Source: Microvirga terricola (lineage in GTDB: Bacteria > Pseudomonadota > Alphaproteobacteria > Rhizobiales > Beijerinckiaceae). Taken from it: a stretch of 64,000 nt of DNA. The notes below the pieces were generated by a model, which made no database searches, was not told the origin of the DNA, and worked only from the letters and a program-made list of their open reading frames with translations. Below, in pieces: positions 8,872 to 17,269 of the stretch. Position 1 is the stretch's first letter; every line of letters begins with the position of its first letter. The stretch spans positions 682,001-746,000 of the forward strand of contig NZ_JAATJS010000002.1 in the NCBI RefSeq assembly GCF_011777495.1, read 5' to 3'. Both the position numbers and the translations under genes were made by a program.

Positions 8872-9446
8872 GAGCCGGTCTCTTCGGCGATCTCTTGAAG
8901 CGAGCGGCCGGTTTTGGCGGAGTCGGGAGCCTCTTCCAGAATGTCCGGCTCGTCCTCGCTGCGGGCATAGGCGTCGTCGCCTTTGATGAGGAGCCAGGAC
9001 TCTTGATGCCGGTGCGGGCGAGGGGCTATGCGGATGAGATGCCACGCCCCGCGCAGCTTCTTGCCTTTCAAGGTGAAGTTCAGGCGGCCTTTGGCATAGC
9101 CGTCTTCCGGGTCGCCCTCCGGTTCCCAGATGCCGCGATCCCAGATCATGACCGTTCCCGCGCCATATTGGCCCTCAGGAATCGTACCTTCGAAATCGCC
9201 GTAATCGAGAGGATGGTCTTCAGTATGCACGGCGAGGCGCTTCTCGCCTGTGACGAGGCTCGGGCCCTTCGTCACCGCCCAGCTCTTCAGGACGCCGTCG
9301 AGCTCCAGCCGAAAATCGTAGTGCAAGTGGGAAGCATCATGCTTCTGCACGACATAAGAAGAGCCGCCTCGCCGAGCGGTGCGGCCCGACGGCTCCGATG
9401 TCTTCGTGAAGTCGCGCTTGGCGCGATAGGCGGCGAGCCTTGCCAT
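8868..9446 (-). CDS. LigD-type 3'-phosphoesterase domain protein
   Basis: 192 residues comprising only the LigD phosphoesterase (PE) domain: VVQKHDASHLHYDFRLEL with the catalytic His/His/Asp, KSWAVTKGPS, HTEDHPLDYGDFEGTIP and GAGTVMIWDRG. In LigD this domain trims 3' ends before ligation. The tail DSAKTGRSLQEIAEETGS resembles the linker that normally joins PE to the ligase domain, but the gene then stops and the polymerase gene begins on a 4-base overlap. Two readings remain: a once-fused LigD that lost its ligase domain, or an ancestral stand-alone arrangement. Confidence 0.9.
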   Translation of the reverse strand: MARLAAYRAKRDFTKTSEPSGRTARRGGSSYVVQKHDASHLHYDFRLELDGVLKSWAVTKGPSLVTGEKRLAVHTEDHPLDYGDFEGTIPEGQYGAGTVMIWDRGIWEPEGDPEDGYAKGRLNFTLKGKKLRGAWHLIRIAPRPHRHQESWLLIKGDDAYARSEDEPDILEEAPDSAKTGRSLQEIAEETGS

Positions 9447-9489
9447 GGCGCGGAGTCAAATCCCGCGCCATGGTGATGGTTCCGGTGGT

Positions 9490-11118
9490 TTAAGAGGCCA
9501 GGCTTCTCGCCTCGGCCTTCGCGTTCTCGGTGAGGAAGGCGGCCGCGATGAGGTCGCGGGTGTAGTCTTCCTTCGGTCGGTCGAAGATCTGCTCGGCGGT
9601 TCCGCGCTCCACGACCTTGCCGGTCTTCATGACCATGATCTCGTCGGAAAGCGCACGCACCACCGCGAGGTCGTGGCTGATGAAGACGTAAGCCAAGCCA
9701 TGAGCCTTCTGCAGCTCACGCAGCAGCTCCACGATCTCCTTCTGCACCGAGCGGTCGAGCGCCGAAGTCGGCTCGTCGAGGACGACGAGCTTCGGATGCA
9801 GGATCATCGCGCGGGCAATAGCGATGCGCTGGCGCTGGCCACCTGAGAATTCATGCGGGAAGCGGTTGCGCCACGCCGGATCGAGCCGCACTTCCTCGAA
9901 GGCCTGTGCGGCGCGCCGGTCGCGCTCTTTTCGGGAAATGCTCGGCTCGTGAACGAGAAGACCTTCGGTCACGATCTCGCCCGACGTCATGCGGGGAGAG
10001 AGCGAGCCGAAGGGGTCCTGGAACACCAGCTGCAGGTGACGCCTCAAAGGACGCATGCCGCCGCGGTCGAGCGGCATCAGGTTGCGATCCTCGAACCGCA
10101 CCATGCCGGAGGCGGGTTGCAGCCGCAGGATCGCGCGCCCCAGCGTCGACTTGCCCGAACCGGACTCACCCACGACGCCAACGGTTTCACCGGCACGGAC
10201 CGACAGGCTGACGCCGTCGACCGCGCGGAGGACATGGCCGGCCTTGCCGAAGAAGCTCTTCTTCAGGCCGAAAGTGACCTGAACGTCCTTGGCTTCCAGA
10301 ACCATCGGCGCACCGGCCGGCACGGGCTCCTTGCGGCCGGTCGGCTCCGCGTCGATGAGCATCTGCGTGTAGGGATGCTTCGGCGCAGCGAATATATCGC
10401 CGGTCTTGCCGCTCTCGACCACCTCGCCACGCTTCATGACATAGGTGCGGTCGGCGAAGCGGCGCACGATACCGAGATCGTGCGTGATGAATACGATCGA
10501 CATACCGAGGCGCTTCTGAAGATCGCTCAAGAGTTCGAGGATCTTCGCCTGCACCGTCACGTCGAGCGCCGTCGTCGGCTCGTCCGCGATCAGAACGTCG
10601 GGATTGTTGGCAAGCGCCATGGCGATCATGACGCGCTGACGCTGGCCGCCCGACATTTCGTGCGGGTAGGAGTCGATGCGCCGTTCCGGATCGGGAATGC
10701 GCACGAGCTCCAGAAGCTCGATCGCGCGCTTGCGCGCCCGAGCCTTGTTCAAGCCGCCATGGGTGGTGAGCGGAAGCGCCAGCTGATCGCCGATCTTGTA
10801 GAGCGGATCGAGCGAGGTCATCGGCTCCTGGAAGATCATGGTGAGCTTGGAGCCGCGATAGTGGTTGAGCTTGTTGGGCGACAGGCCCACCAGCTCCTCG
10901 CCGCGATACTTTACCGAGCCTTCGGCCCAGCCGTTCGAGGCGAGAAGCCCCATGACGGACATCATGGTCTGGCTCTTGCCCGAGCCGGACTCGCCGACAA
11001 TGGCGACGGTTTCACCCGCATTGACGTCGATATCGATGCCCTTCACCGCATGCAGGGTGCCGTCGCCTGTGCGGAAACGGACGTGAAGGTTGCGGACCGC
11101 AAGAACAGGTTGGGCCAT
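9490..11118 (-). CDS. Oligopeptide/dipeptide ABC transporter ATPase, fused OppD-OppF type
   Basis: 542 residues holding two complete ABC ATPase domains. The first has Walker [10 protein letters not shown], signature MSGGQRQRV and Walker [13 protein letters not shown]; the second has [20 protein letters not shown] and [12 protein letters not shown]. The fused arrangement matches YejF/GsiA-like proteins and replaces separate OppD and OppF subunits. The start ATG (11118-11116) lies 1 base after the permease stop. An in-frame extension to 11163 would overlap the permease gene and is not needed. It energises the peptide importer encoded upstream. Confidence 0.93.
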   Translation of the reverse strand: MAQPVLAVRNLHVRFRTGDGTLHAVKGIDIDVNAGETVAIVGESGSGKSQTMMSVMGLLASNGWAEGSVKYRGEELVGLSPNKLNHYRGSKLTMIFQEPMTSLDPLYKIGDQLALPLTTHGGLNKARARKRAIELLELVRIPDPERRIDSYPHEMSGGQRQRVMIAMALANNPDVLIADEPTTALDVTVQAKILELLSDLQKRLGMSIVFITHDLGIVRRFADRTYVMKRGEVVESGKTGDIFAAPKHPYTQMLIDAEPTGRKEPVPAGAPMVLEAKDVQVTFGLKKSFFGKAGHVLRAVDGVSLSVRAGETVGVVGESGSGKSTLGRAILRLQPASGMVRFEDRNLMPLDRGGMRPLRRHLQLVFQDPFGSLSPRMTSGEIVTEGLLVHEPSISRKERDRRAAQAFEEVRLDPAWRNRFPHEFSGGQRQRIAIARAMILHPKLVVLDEPTSALDRSVQKEIVELLRELQKAHGLAYVFISHDLAVVRALSDEIMVMKTGKVVERGTAEQIFDRPKEDYTRDLIAAAFLTENAKAEARSLAS

Positions 11119-11119
11119 A

Positions 11120-12256
11120 TCAACGGTCCTTCGGATCGAGCGCATCGCGCAAGCCGTCGCCAATGAAGTTCAAACAGAACAGGATCGCGACGAGAGTGAC
11201 GGAGGGATAAATCAGCATCCAGGTTGCACCCTGGATGTTCTTGGCGCCTTCGGAGATCAGCACGCCAAGACTGGTGTTAGGCTCTTGAACGCCGAGGCCC
11301 AGGAAGGAGAGAAAGCTCTCGAGCAGGATCACCTTCGGAACCAGCAGAGTCATATAGACGACGACCGGACCCAGCGTGTTGGGAATGACGTGACGACGGA
11401 TGATGCCCTTCGTCTCGACACCGAGCGCTTCGGCCGCCTGCACGTATTCCTGCCGCTTGATCGACAGTGTCTGACCGCGAACGATGCGGGCCATGTCGAG
11501 CCATTCGACCGCGCCGACCGCGATGAACATCAGCACGAAGTTGCGGCCGAAGAACACCACCAGCATGATCACGAAGAAGATGAATGGCAGCGAGTAGAGA
11601 ACATCGACTGCACGCATCATCACGAGATCAGCCCGGCCTCCGAGATACCCAGACGTTGCGCCGTAAGCCACACCGATCACGATGGCGACGAAAGTGGCGA
11701 GCAGGCCGATGGCGAGCGAAACCTGCCCGGCCTTCATGGTGCGGGTGAGAAGATCGCGCCCGTTCGTGTCCGTCCCGAAGAAAAAGTATTTCCGCTTCAG
11801 GGGCACCTCGACGACGATGCGCTTTCCTTCATCGGCGCGCTCGAGGACTTTCGCCGCGCCGAAGAGGTCTGACCGCTCGAAATAAGCGAGCAACCGCTCG
11901 TCGATAGGACGTTGGCCGACAAGGGTCATCTGCACGTCGTCACCCTTGATGGTGATGTTCTCGGCCTTCGCACGGACACGCGCGCCGATACGTTCGATAT
12001 TCGGCTCGATCTGATCGGGCTTGGGATAGGACGAGAGGCTCGCCGGGACCTTCACGTAGTCAGGATAGACCTTGTCGAACGGGTGTCCCGTCACGAACGG
12101 CCCGAAAATGCAGGCGAACGCGATGAGGCCCAAGAGGATGATGCTGCCGAACGCCGCCTTGTTGCGGACGAGGCGGCCACGCGCCTCCACCCAAAGCGAG
12201 CGCCCGACGACCGGGTCTTTCAATGTTTCAGCAGGAAGAACTGCGCCTTCAGCCAT
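11120..12256 (-). CDS. oppC: Peptide ABC transporter permease, OppC type with a large periplasmic insertion
   Basis: 378 residues from the ATG at 12256-12254 (MAEGAVLPAETL). After the first membrane helix (about 37-57) comes a long polar segment of roughly 115 residues before FGTDTNGRDLLTRTMKAG, the conserved start of the OppC transporter domain. The EAA loop appears as EYVQAAEALGVETKGIIRRH. Ordinary OppC proteins are near 300 residues, so the periplasmic loop is enlarged; this may contact the binding protein. The gene starts 8 bases after the oppB stop. Confidence 0.92.
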   Translation of the reverse strand: MAEGAVLPAETLKDPVVGRSLWVEARGRLVRNKAAFGSIILLGLIAFACIFGPFVTGHPFDKVYPDYVKVPASLSSYPKPDQIEPNIERIGARVRAKAENITIKGDDVQMTLVGQRPIDERLLAYFERSDLFGAAKVLERADEGKRIVVEVPLKRKYFFFGTDTNGRDLLTRTMKAGQVSLAIGLLATFVAIVIGVAYGATSGYLGGRADLVMMRAVDVLYSLPFIFFVIMLVVFFGRNFVLMFIAVGAVEWLDMARIVRGQTLSIKRQEYVQAAEALGVETKGIIRRHVIPNTLGPVVVYMTLLVPKVILLESFLSFLGLGVQEPNTSLGVLISEGAKNIQGATWMLIYPSVTLVAILFCLNFIGDGLRDALDPKDR

Positions 12257-12264
12257 GGGACAAC

Positions 12265-13185
12265 TCAATCGTAGCGAATGCGCGGATCGATGATCGCGTA
12301 GAGGATATCGACCACGAGGTTGAACAGGAGCACGAACACGGCGACGACGACCACAGTGCCCATGACGAGCGTGTAGTCGCGGTTCAGCGCGCCTTCGACG
12401 AAGTAGCGTCCGACGCCCGGCAGGCCGAAGATGGTTTCCACCACCACCGAACCCGTGAGCAGCGCGGCGGCCGCGGGGCCGAGGTAGGAGACGACCGGCA
12501 AGGCCGCGCCGCGAAGCGCATGTTTGACGATGGTCAGCGACGGCAGGCCCAGCGAGCGCAGCGTGCGGATGTGGTTGGAGCGCAGGTTCTCGATCATGGC
12601 CGCGCGGGTCATGCGCGCCACCACCGCGATTTGCGGCAGGGCCAGCACAAGCACCGGCATCACGAGATTGGCAGGAGAGCCGTTGTTCCAGCCCGCAATC
12701 GGCAGGACAGCCAGCGCCAAACCGAACACGATCTGGAAGATCGGCGCGACGACGAAATTCGGGATGGTCAACCCGAGCGCCCCGAGGCCGGTCACGAGGT
12801 AGTCGATGCCGCTGTTCTGGCGCAGGGCGGCAATGGCCCCCAGCGTGCCGCCGACGAGAACGGCGAGCGTCAGGGCAAGGCTGCCGAGGGTCATGGAGAC
12901 CGGAAGGCCGCGAGCGAACAGTTCAGCGACGGAAAAGTCGCGGAGATAGAAGGATGGGCCGAAGTCACCCTTCAGAACAGCGCTCAGATAGAGCCAGTAC
13001 TGTTCGATGAGAGGGCGATCAAGCTGGTAGATCCGGTTGAGGTTCTCCATCACCTTCGCTTCGAGGGGGCGTTCCAGGTCGAACGGGCCACCGGGCGCAA
13101 GGCGGATGAGGAAGAATGCGATCGTGACGATCACAAATAGCGTCGGGATAGCCGACAAGAGTCGGCGGAAGATGTACGAGAGCAC
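12265..13185 (-). CDS. oppB: Peptide ABC transporter permease, OppB type
   Basis: 306 residues starting at a GTG (13185-13183) with GGAGG 7 bases upstream. It begins MLSYIFRRLLSAIPTLFVIV, the standard DppB/OppB first helix, and ends with the VVVETIFGLPGVGRYFVEGA and DPRIRYD features of the family. It has six hydrophobic helices. It partners OppC in the inner membrane. The gene follows oppA after 79 bases that contain a strong hairpin with a T-run. Confidence 0.94.
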   Translation of the reverse strand: MLSYIFRRLLSAIPTLFVIVTIAFFLIRLAPGGPFDLERPLEAKVMENLNRIYQLDRPLIEQYWLYLSAVLKGDFGPSFYLRDFSVAELFARGLPVSMTLGSLALTLAVLVGGTLGAIAALRQNSGIDYLVTGLGALGLTIPNFVVAPIFQIVFGLALAVLPIAGWNNGSPANLVMPVLVLALPQIAVVARMTRAAMIENLRSNHIRTLRSLGLPSLTIVKHALRGAALPVVSYLGPAAAALLTGSVVVETIFGLPGVGRYFVEGALNRDYTLVMGTVVVVAVFVLLFNLVVDILYAIIDPRIRYD

Positions 13186-13211
13186 GCGAAGGCCTCCATG
13201 CTCAGGACAGC

Positions 13212-13252
13212 AAAAAACAAAAAGGGGTGGCCCGTCAGAGACGAGCCACCCC
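13212..13252 (-). terminator. Hairpin with T-run between oppA and oppB (terminator or attenuator)
   Basis: GGGGTGGC (13224-13231) pairs with GCCACCCC (13245-13252); inside the loop CGTC and GACG can extend the stem. Read on the minus strand the hairpin follows the oppA stop and is followed by TTTTTGTTTTTTG. This is a good intrinsic terminator. Because oppB, oppC and the ATPase gene follow in the same direction, it probably lets only part of transcription through, giving excess binding protein. Confidence 0.85.
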
Positions 13253-13264
13253 GTTGCTTAAAGC

Positions 13265-14848
13265 TTATTGGTCCTTCGAGAGGAAGCGCGACGGATAGAC
13301 GCCGCGGGTGTTCATGACGAAGCCCTTGATCTTCGGCGAGATCAGCTGCGCCTTGCCGTAGTACATGACCGGAATCCAGGGCATGTCCTTCATGAGGATG
13401 GTCTCAGCCTTCTTCATGAGATCCGCGCGCTTGGACAGGTCCAGTTCGGTCGCCGCCTGCTTCAGAAGGCCGTCGAACTCCGGATTATTGTACTTGCCGT
13501 AGTTGAAGCCCTTGTTATCGCTCTGCAGCAGGAACAGGAAGTTGTTCGGATCCGAGTAGTCCGCGATCCAGCCGTAGCGGGCCACGTCGAAGTCGCCGCC
13601 ATCACGCAGGTAAGCGAAGTGCGTCTTGCCGTCCGTGTTGATGAACGACGTCTCGACGCCGATCTGCTTCCACTGCTCGGCCACGGCCACAACCGTGTTG
13701 CGGTTGTTGTCGGTGGTGTTGTAGCGGATTTCGACCTTCAGCGGCTTGCCGGGGCCGAAGCCCGCGGCCTTCAGGAGGTCCTTGGCCTTCGCCTCACGGT
13801 CGATCGGCGACATGTCCTTGTAGTCCATGTAGGCCGGCTCGCCGTAATTGCCCACGCCCGGAGGCATGAAGGAGTAGCCCGGCTGCATGGTCTGGCCCCA
13901 GATCTGCTCGGCGATGAACTCGCGGTCGAGACCCATCGAGAGCGCCTGGCGCACGCGTGCATCGCTGAGCGGTGCCTTGGACGAATTCACGACGAGGAAC
14001 CAGGTGCCGAGATACGGGCCGAGCCTCACCTGATCCTTGAAACGCTCCTTGAGCGACTTGATCTGGTCACCCGGAAGGTCGTCGGTGGTGTCGAGCTGGC
14101 CGGCTTCGTAACGACGCACGGCTGCCGCGAAATCCGGTGCCGGGTAGTACATGACCGTGTCGATCTTGACGTCTTTCGCGCCGTAGTAGGCGTCGTTCTT
14201 CGCGAGCTTTATGTGCGAGTTCGGGACGAACTCGGTGAGCTTGTAAGCGCCGTTCGACACGAGGTTGCCCGGCTTCACGAAGTCCTTGCCGAACTTCTCG
14301 ACCGAACCCTGATGAACTGGAAGGCTGGTTTGGTGCGTCAGGAGCTCGATGAAGTACGGGGTCGCCGCTTCGAGCTTGATCTCGACGGTCTTGTCGTCGA
14401 TGGCGCGCACGCCGAGATCTTCGACCTTGCCCTGGCCCTTGTTGATCTTCTCGGCGTTCAGGATCGGGTAGAGGATGTTCGAGTACTTGGCGCCCGTTTC
14501 CGGGTTCATGATGCGGCGGTAGGAGTACACGAAGTCCGAGGCCTTCACCGGGTCGCCGTTCGACCACTTGATGCCGTCACGGAGCTTGAAGGTGTAGGTC
14601 TTGCCGTCAGCGCTGATGTCCCACTTTTCGGCCTGGCCGGGAACGGCTTCGCCCTTGGCGTTGTAGGTCACGAGGCCTTCGAGCAGGTCGCGCAGGATGT
14701 GCGATTCCTGCACGGTCGAGGTCTTGTGGGTGTCGAGTGTCTCGGGCTCACCGGTATTGGCTCGGTTGTAAACGACCTCGGCCGATGCCGAGCCCATGAG
14801 TGCTGCCGTCGCGACGGAGGCGAGGGCCAAAGTTTTCAACCATGACAT
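13265..14848 (-). CDS. oppA: Oligopeptide ABC transporter substrate-binding protein
   Basis: 527 residues with a signal peptide (about 1-23, ending GSASA). The mature protein is a family 5 extracellular solute-binding protein: NRANTGEPETLDTHKTSTVQ near the start, YTFKLRDGIKWSNGDPV with the conserved W-S-N/D-G, and FSPKIKGF-like end (LISPKIKGFVMN). OppA-type proteins bind short peptides in the periplasm. It is the first gene of the operon and is separated from oppB by a hairpin. AAGGGAAC precedes the ATG. Confidence 0.93.
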   Translation of the reverse strand: MSWLKTLALASVATAALMGSASAEVVYNRANTGEPETLDTHKTSTVQESHILRDLLEGLVTYNAKGEAVPGQAEKWDISADGKTYTFKLRDGIKWSNGDPVKASDFVYSYRRIMNPETGAKYSNILYPILNAEKINKGQGKVEDLGVRAIDDKTVEIKLEAATPYFIELLTHQTSLPVHQGSVEKFGKDFVKPGNLVSNGAYKLTEFVPNSHIKLAKNDAYYGAKDVKIDTVMYYPAPDFAAAVRRYEAGQLDTTDDLPGDQIKSLKERFKDQVRLGPYLGTWFLVVNSSKAPLSDARVRQALSMGLDREFIAEQIWGQTMQPGYSFMPPGVGNYGEPAYMDYKDMSPIDREAKAKDLLKAAGFGPGKPLKVEIRYNTTDNNRNTVVAVAEQWKQIGVETSFINTDGKTHFAYLRDGGDFDVARYGWIADYSDPNNFLFLLQSDNKGFNYGKYNNPEFDGLLKQAATELDLSKRADLMKKAETILMKDMPWIPVMYYGKAQLISPKIKGFVMNTRGVYPSRFLSKDQ

Positions 14849-15006
14849 TAGACGTGTTCCCTTTGTGGTTTTGCCTTAGGGTTTAGAAATATTTCGGTCC
14901 AAGCGCTGAAGCGTGACCTTGTCCCATTTGTTGTTCAAACAACCGTTTCTGTCCAGTGCCCCATTTCGCTCCAATAAAATCAAGGGCTTAGGGGTGTGGA
15001 GAAACG
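14849..15006 (-). promoter_or_regulatory. Probable promoter region of the opp operon
   Basis: This 158-base gap is more AT-rich than its surroundings and precedes oppA on the minus strand. It holds an imperfect inverted repeat GTTGTTCAAACAAC (about 14930-14943, six-base arms around CA). I cannot name a regulator or a definite -35/-10 pair. Confidence 0.35.
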
Positions 15007-15441
15007 TCATGCGCCGGCGTCGAAGACCAGCCCGGCGGCCTCGATGCCCGCCGCCGCCGCAATTTCGTCGTTATCGGATGTATCGCCTGACACTCCGACC
15101 GAGCCGAGGATTCGTCCCTTCGCGTCCTTGATCAGCACGCCACCGGGCACGGGGACGAGTTGGCCGCCGACCGCGTGGGTCGCTGCGGCGACGAAATAGG
15201 GACGGTCGGTCGCCATCTTGTGCAGCGCCCGCGAGCCGACGCCGAGGGAGAGGGCCCCATAGGCCTTGCCCATGGCGATCTCGGCCCGCTTCAGGCTGGT
15301 GCCGTCTTCGGAGGCGAGGGCCTTGAGCGCGCCGCGCTCGTCGTAGACGACGATGGCGAGCGCCTTGAACGACTTCTCGCGCGCGGTCTTGAGCGCCGCC
15401 GACACGATGGTCTGCGCCGTCTGTAGGGTGAGTTCGGGCAT
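15007..15441 (-). CDS. GlcG/HbpS-family heme-binding protein
   Basis: 144 residues with the family pattern LTLQTAQTIVSAALKTARE at the start, VVYDERGALKAL, the central AYGALSLG, and GGVLIKDAKGRILGSVGVSG toward the C-terminus, all typical of GlcG/HbpS (DUF336) proteins. HbpS of Streptomyces binds heme; many others sit beside oxidases and dehydrogenases without known function. Here it follows puuD after 54 bases on the same strand, so a role around the heme-containing urate oxidase is possible but is an inference. There is no signal peptide. Confidence 0.88.
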   Translation of the reverse strand: MPELTLQTAQTIVSAALKTAREKSFKALAIVVYDERGALKALASEDGTSLKRAEIAMGKAYGALSLGVGSRALHKMATDRPYFVAAATHAVGGQLVPVPGGVLIKDAKGRILGSVGVSGDTSDNDEIAAAAGIEAAGLVFDAGA

Positions 15442-15495
15442 TCTGGGGTCCCCTCCTTGAGAGCCAGTTTTTGAGGCGTGAATAAACGAAGCTAT

Positions 15496-16722
15496 TTAGC
15501 GCGTCACCGCGTCCTTTTGTGCCAGCCAGGCCGCGACGGTTGTGCGCTCCTCTAGCGTCATCTCGGTGATGTTGTTGGGCGGCATGGCATGGGTCAGGAC
15601 GCTCTGCACCCTGATCTGATCCGCATGGCGGGCGATCTCCTCCGGCGTATCGAGGCGTACACCCTTGGGCGCGACAGGAATGCCCTCCCAAACGGGCTCG
15701 GCCGCATGGCACATGGAGCAGCGGGATTGAATGGCAAGCGTCGCCTCTTCGAACGAGGCCGCGAGGGTCGCCGGCGTCGCCTCCACCGGAGTGCTTGCCA
15801 GATTGGCATTGCCGGGCTTGCCGATGATCGAGAGCCAGATTGCGGCGATGAGGCAGGCTGCCGCGACGCCCCATGTCCACCAGGGCGACCCCTTGTCGGC
15901 ATGGCGAGAATTGAAGAAATGGCGCAAAGCCGCGCCGGCGATGACCACAAGCCCGATGATGGCCACCGAATAGCGGGACGACCATGCCAGCGGGTAATGG
16001 TTCGAGAGCATCAGGAAGATGACGGGAAGCGTCAGGTAGTTGTTGTGGGTCGAGCGCAGCTTCGCTTCCTTGCCGAGCATCGGATCGGGCAGGCGCCCCG
16101 CTAGCAGGTCGGCAACCACCTTCTTCTGGTTCGGGATAATGATGAAGAACACGCTCGCCGACATCCAGGTCGCGATCATCGCACCCGTATGCAGGAAGGC
16201 GGCGCGGCCGTTATAGACATGCGTGAAGAAATAAGCCGCTGCCAGAATATAGAAGAACAGCACGATCCCGAGGGCGATGGCGTTCTTGCCGAGGGGCGAC
16301 CGGCAAAGGCCTTCATACACGAACCAGCTGAGCGCCAGGGACACGATGCCGATGCCGACCGCCTGCCACGGAGCCAGCGCGCGGATCGCTGGATCGATCA
16401 TGTAAAGATCGGCATGGAGGTAATAAGCCCAGACCAGCAGGAAAAAGCCGGTGATCCAGGTGGCGTAGCTTTCCCATTTGAACCAGGTCAGCTCCTTCGG
16501 CATCTCCGGCGGCGCAACGAGATATTTGCGCATGTTGTAGAAGCCGCCGCCATGAACCTGCCAAGCTTCGCCGCCAACCCCTTGCGGCAGGCCATCGCGC
16601 TTCTTCAGGCTCAGATCCAGATGGATGAAGTAAAAAGACGAGCCAATCCAGGCAATGGCGGTAATGACGTGCGTCCAGCGAAGAAGCTGGCTGATCCATT
16701 CGGAGATTTGTGGGTCGATCAT
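15496..16722 (-). CDS. puuD: Membrane-bound urate oxidase with cytochrome c domain, PuuD
   Basis: 408 residues. The N-terminal 300 residues have about eight membrane helices and begin with WTHVITAIAWIGSSFYFIHL, the urate oxidase N-terminal (DUF989) region. The C-terminal 100 residues are a cytochrome c domain with CSMCH in AIQSRCSMCHAAEP and a distal Met region (HAMPPNN). Known PuuD proteins oxidise urate to 5-hydroxyisourate and pass electrons through the cytochrome rather than making peroxide. The divergent gene pair for the next steps lies 191 bases away. Confidence 0.93.
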   Translation of the reverse strand: MIDPQISEWISQLLRWTHVITAIAWIGSSFYFIHLDLSLKKRDGLPQGVGGEAWQVHGGGFYNMRKYLVAPPEMPKELTWFKWESYATWITGFFLLVWAYYLHADLYMIDPAIRALAPWQAVGIGIVSLALSWFVYEGLCRSPLGKNAIALGIVLFFYILAAAYFFTHVYNGRAAFLHTGAMIATWMSASVFFIIIPNQKKVVADLLAGRLPDPMLGKEAKLRSTHNNYLTLPVIFLMLSNHYPLAWSSRYSVAIIGLVVIAGAALRHFFNSRHADKGSPWWTWGVAAACLIAAIWLSIIGKPGNANLASTPVEATPATLAASFEEATLAIQSRCSMCHAAEPVWEGIPVAPKGVRLDTPEEIARHADQIRVQSVLTHAMPPNNITEMTLEERTTVAAWLAQKDAVTR

Positions 16723-16913
16723 GCGGCCACGTGCGAAAATGACGGAAAGGAGAGCCTAGGGGCGCTTTGCGCTTTGCGAAAGACCTGCCGTTAGGCTTTT
16801 TCAACAGGAACCGCTTCAGGAAAATTCAAGCCCTCGGTGCCGGCTTTCACTCACCGCTTGACGGCGGCGGGCGGCGCCGGAACATTCGTACCCCATCTTT
16901 GATCGAGGTTCTC
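16723..16913. promoter_or_regulatory. Divergent promoter region between puuD and uraH
   Basis: These 191 bases separate puuD (minus) from uraH (plus) and should hold both promoters. I see no clear palindrome that would mark a HpxU/PucR-type operator. The uraH frame is open through part of this region, but the sequence there does not resemble hydroxyisourate hydrolase. Confidence 0.4.
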
Positions 16914-17267
16914 ATGGGCCGCCTGTCCACCCACGTCCTGGATACCGCCAATGGCAGGCCCGCCAAAGGCATCGCCGTCGAACTTTTCGCGATAGAGGGA
17001 GGGGGGCGTCGTTCGGTCCTTCGTACGACGACCAACGCCGATGGGCGCACCGACGCGCCGCTCATGACGGGCGACGCGTTCCGTACCGGGGTTTACGAAC
17101 TCGTGTTCGAGGTGGGGGCGTATTTCAAGACGATGGGCACGGCGCTCGCCGACCCGCCTTTCCTCGATATCGTTCCAATCCGCTTTTCCATCGCCGAAGC
17201 AGATGGGCACTATCATGTGCCACTTCTCGTCTCGCCTTGGAGCTATTCAACCTACCGGGGAAGCTGA
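16914..17267 (+). CDS. uraH: 5-hydroxyisourate hydrolase
   Basis: 117 residues from the ATG at 16914 with GAGG 6-9 bases upstream. It starts [21 protein letters not shown], has the conserved His and Arg of this transthyretin-like family, and ends [11 protein letters not shown], the diagnostic YRGS C-terminus of the hydrolase that distinguishes it from transthyretin. It converts 5-hydroxyisourate, the PuuD product, to OHCU. The stop is 2 bases before the ATG of the fused decarboxylase/allantoinase gene, a clear operon. Confidence 0.95.
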   Translation: MGRLSTHVLDTANGRPAKGIAVELFAIEGGGRRSVLRTTTNADGRTDAPLMTGDAFRTGVYELVFEVGAYFKTMGTALADPPFLDIVPIRFSIAEADGHYHVPLLVSPWSYSTYRGS

Positions 17268-17269
17268 CC

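Noticed and set aside
13268..14845. 525-codon plus-strand frame antisense to oppA
   Set aside because: Same effect of GC-rich codon bias; the minus-strand frame is an unmistakable OppA with signal peptide.
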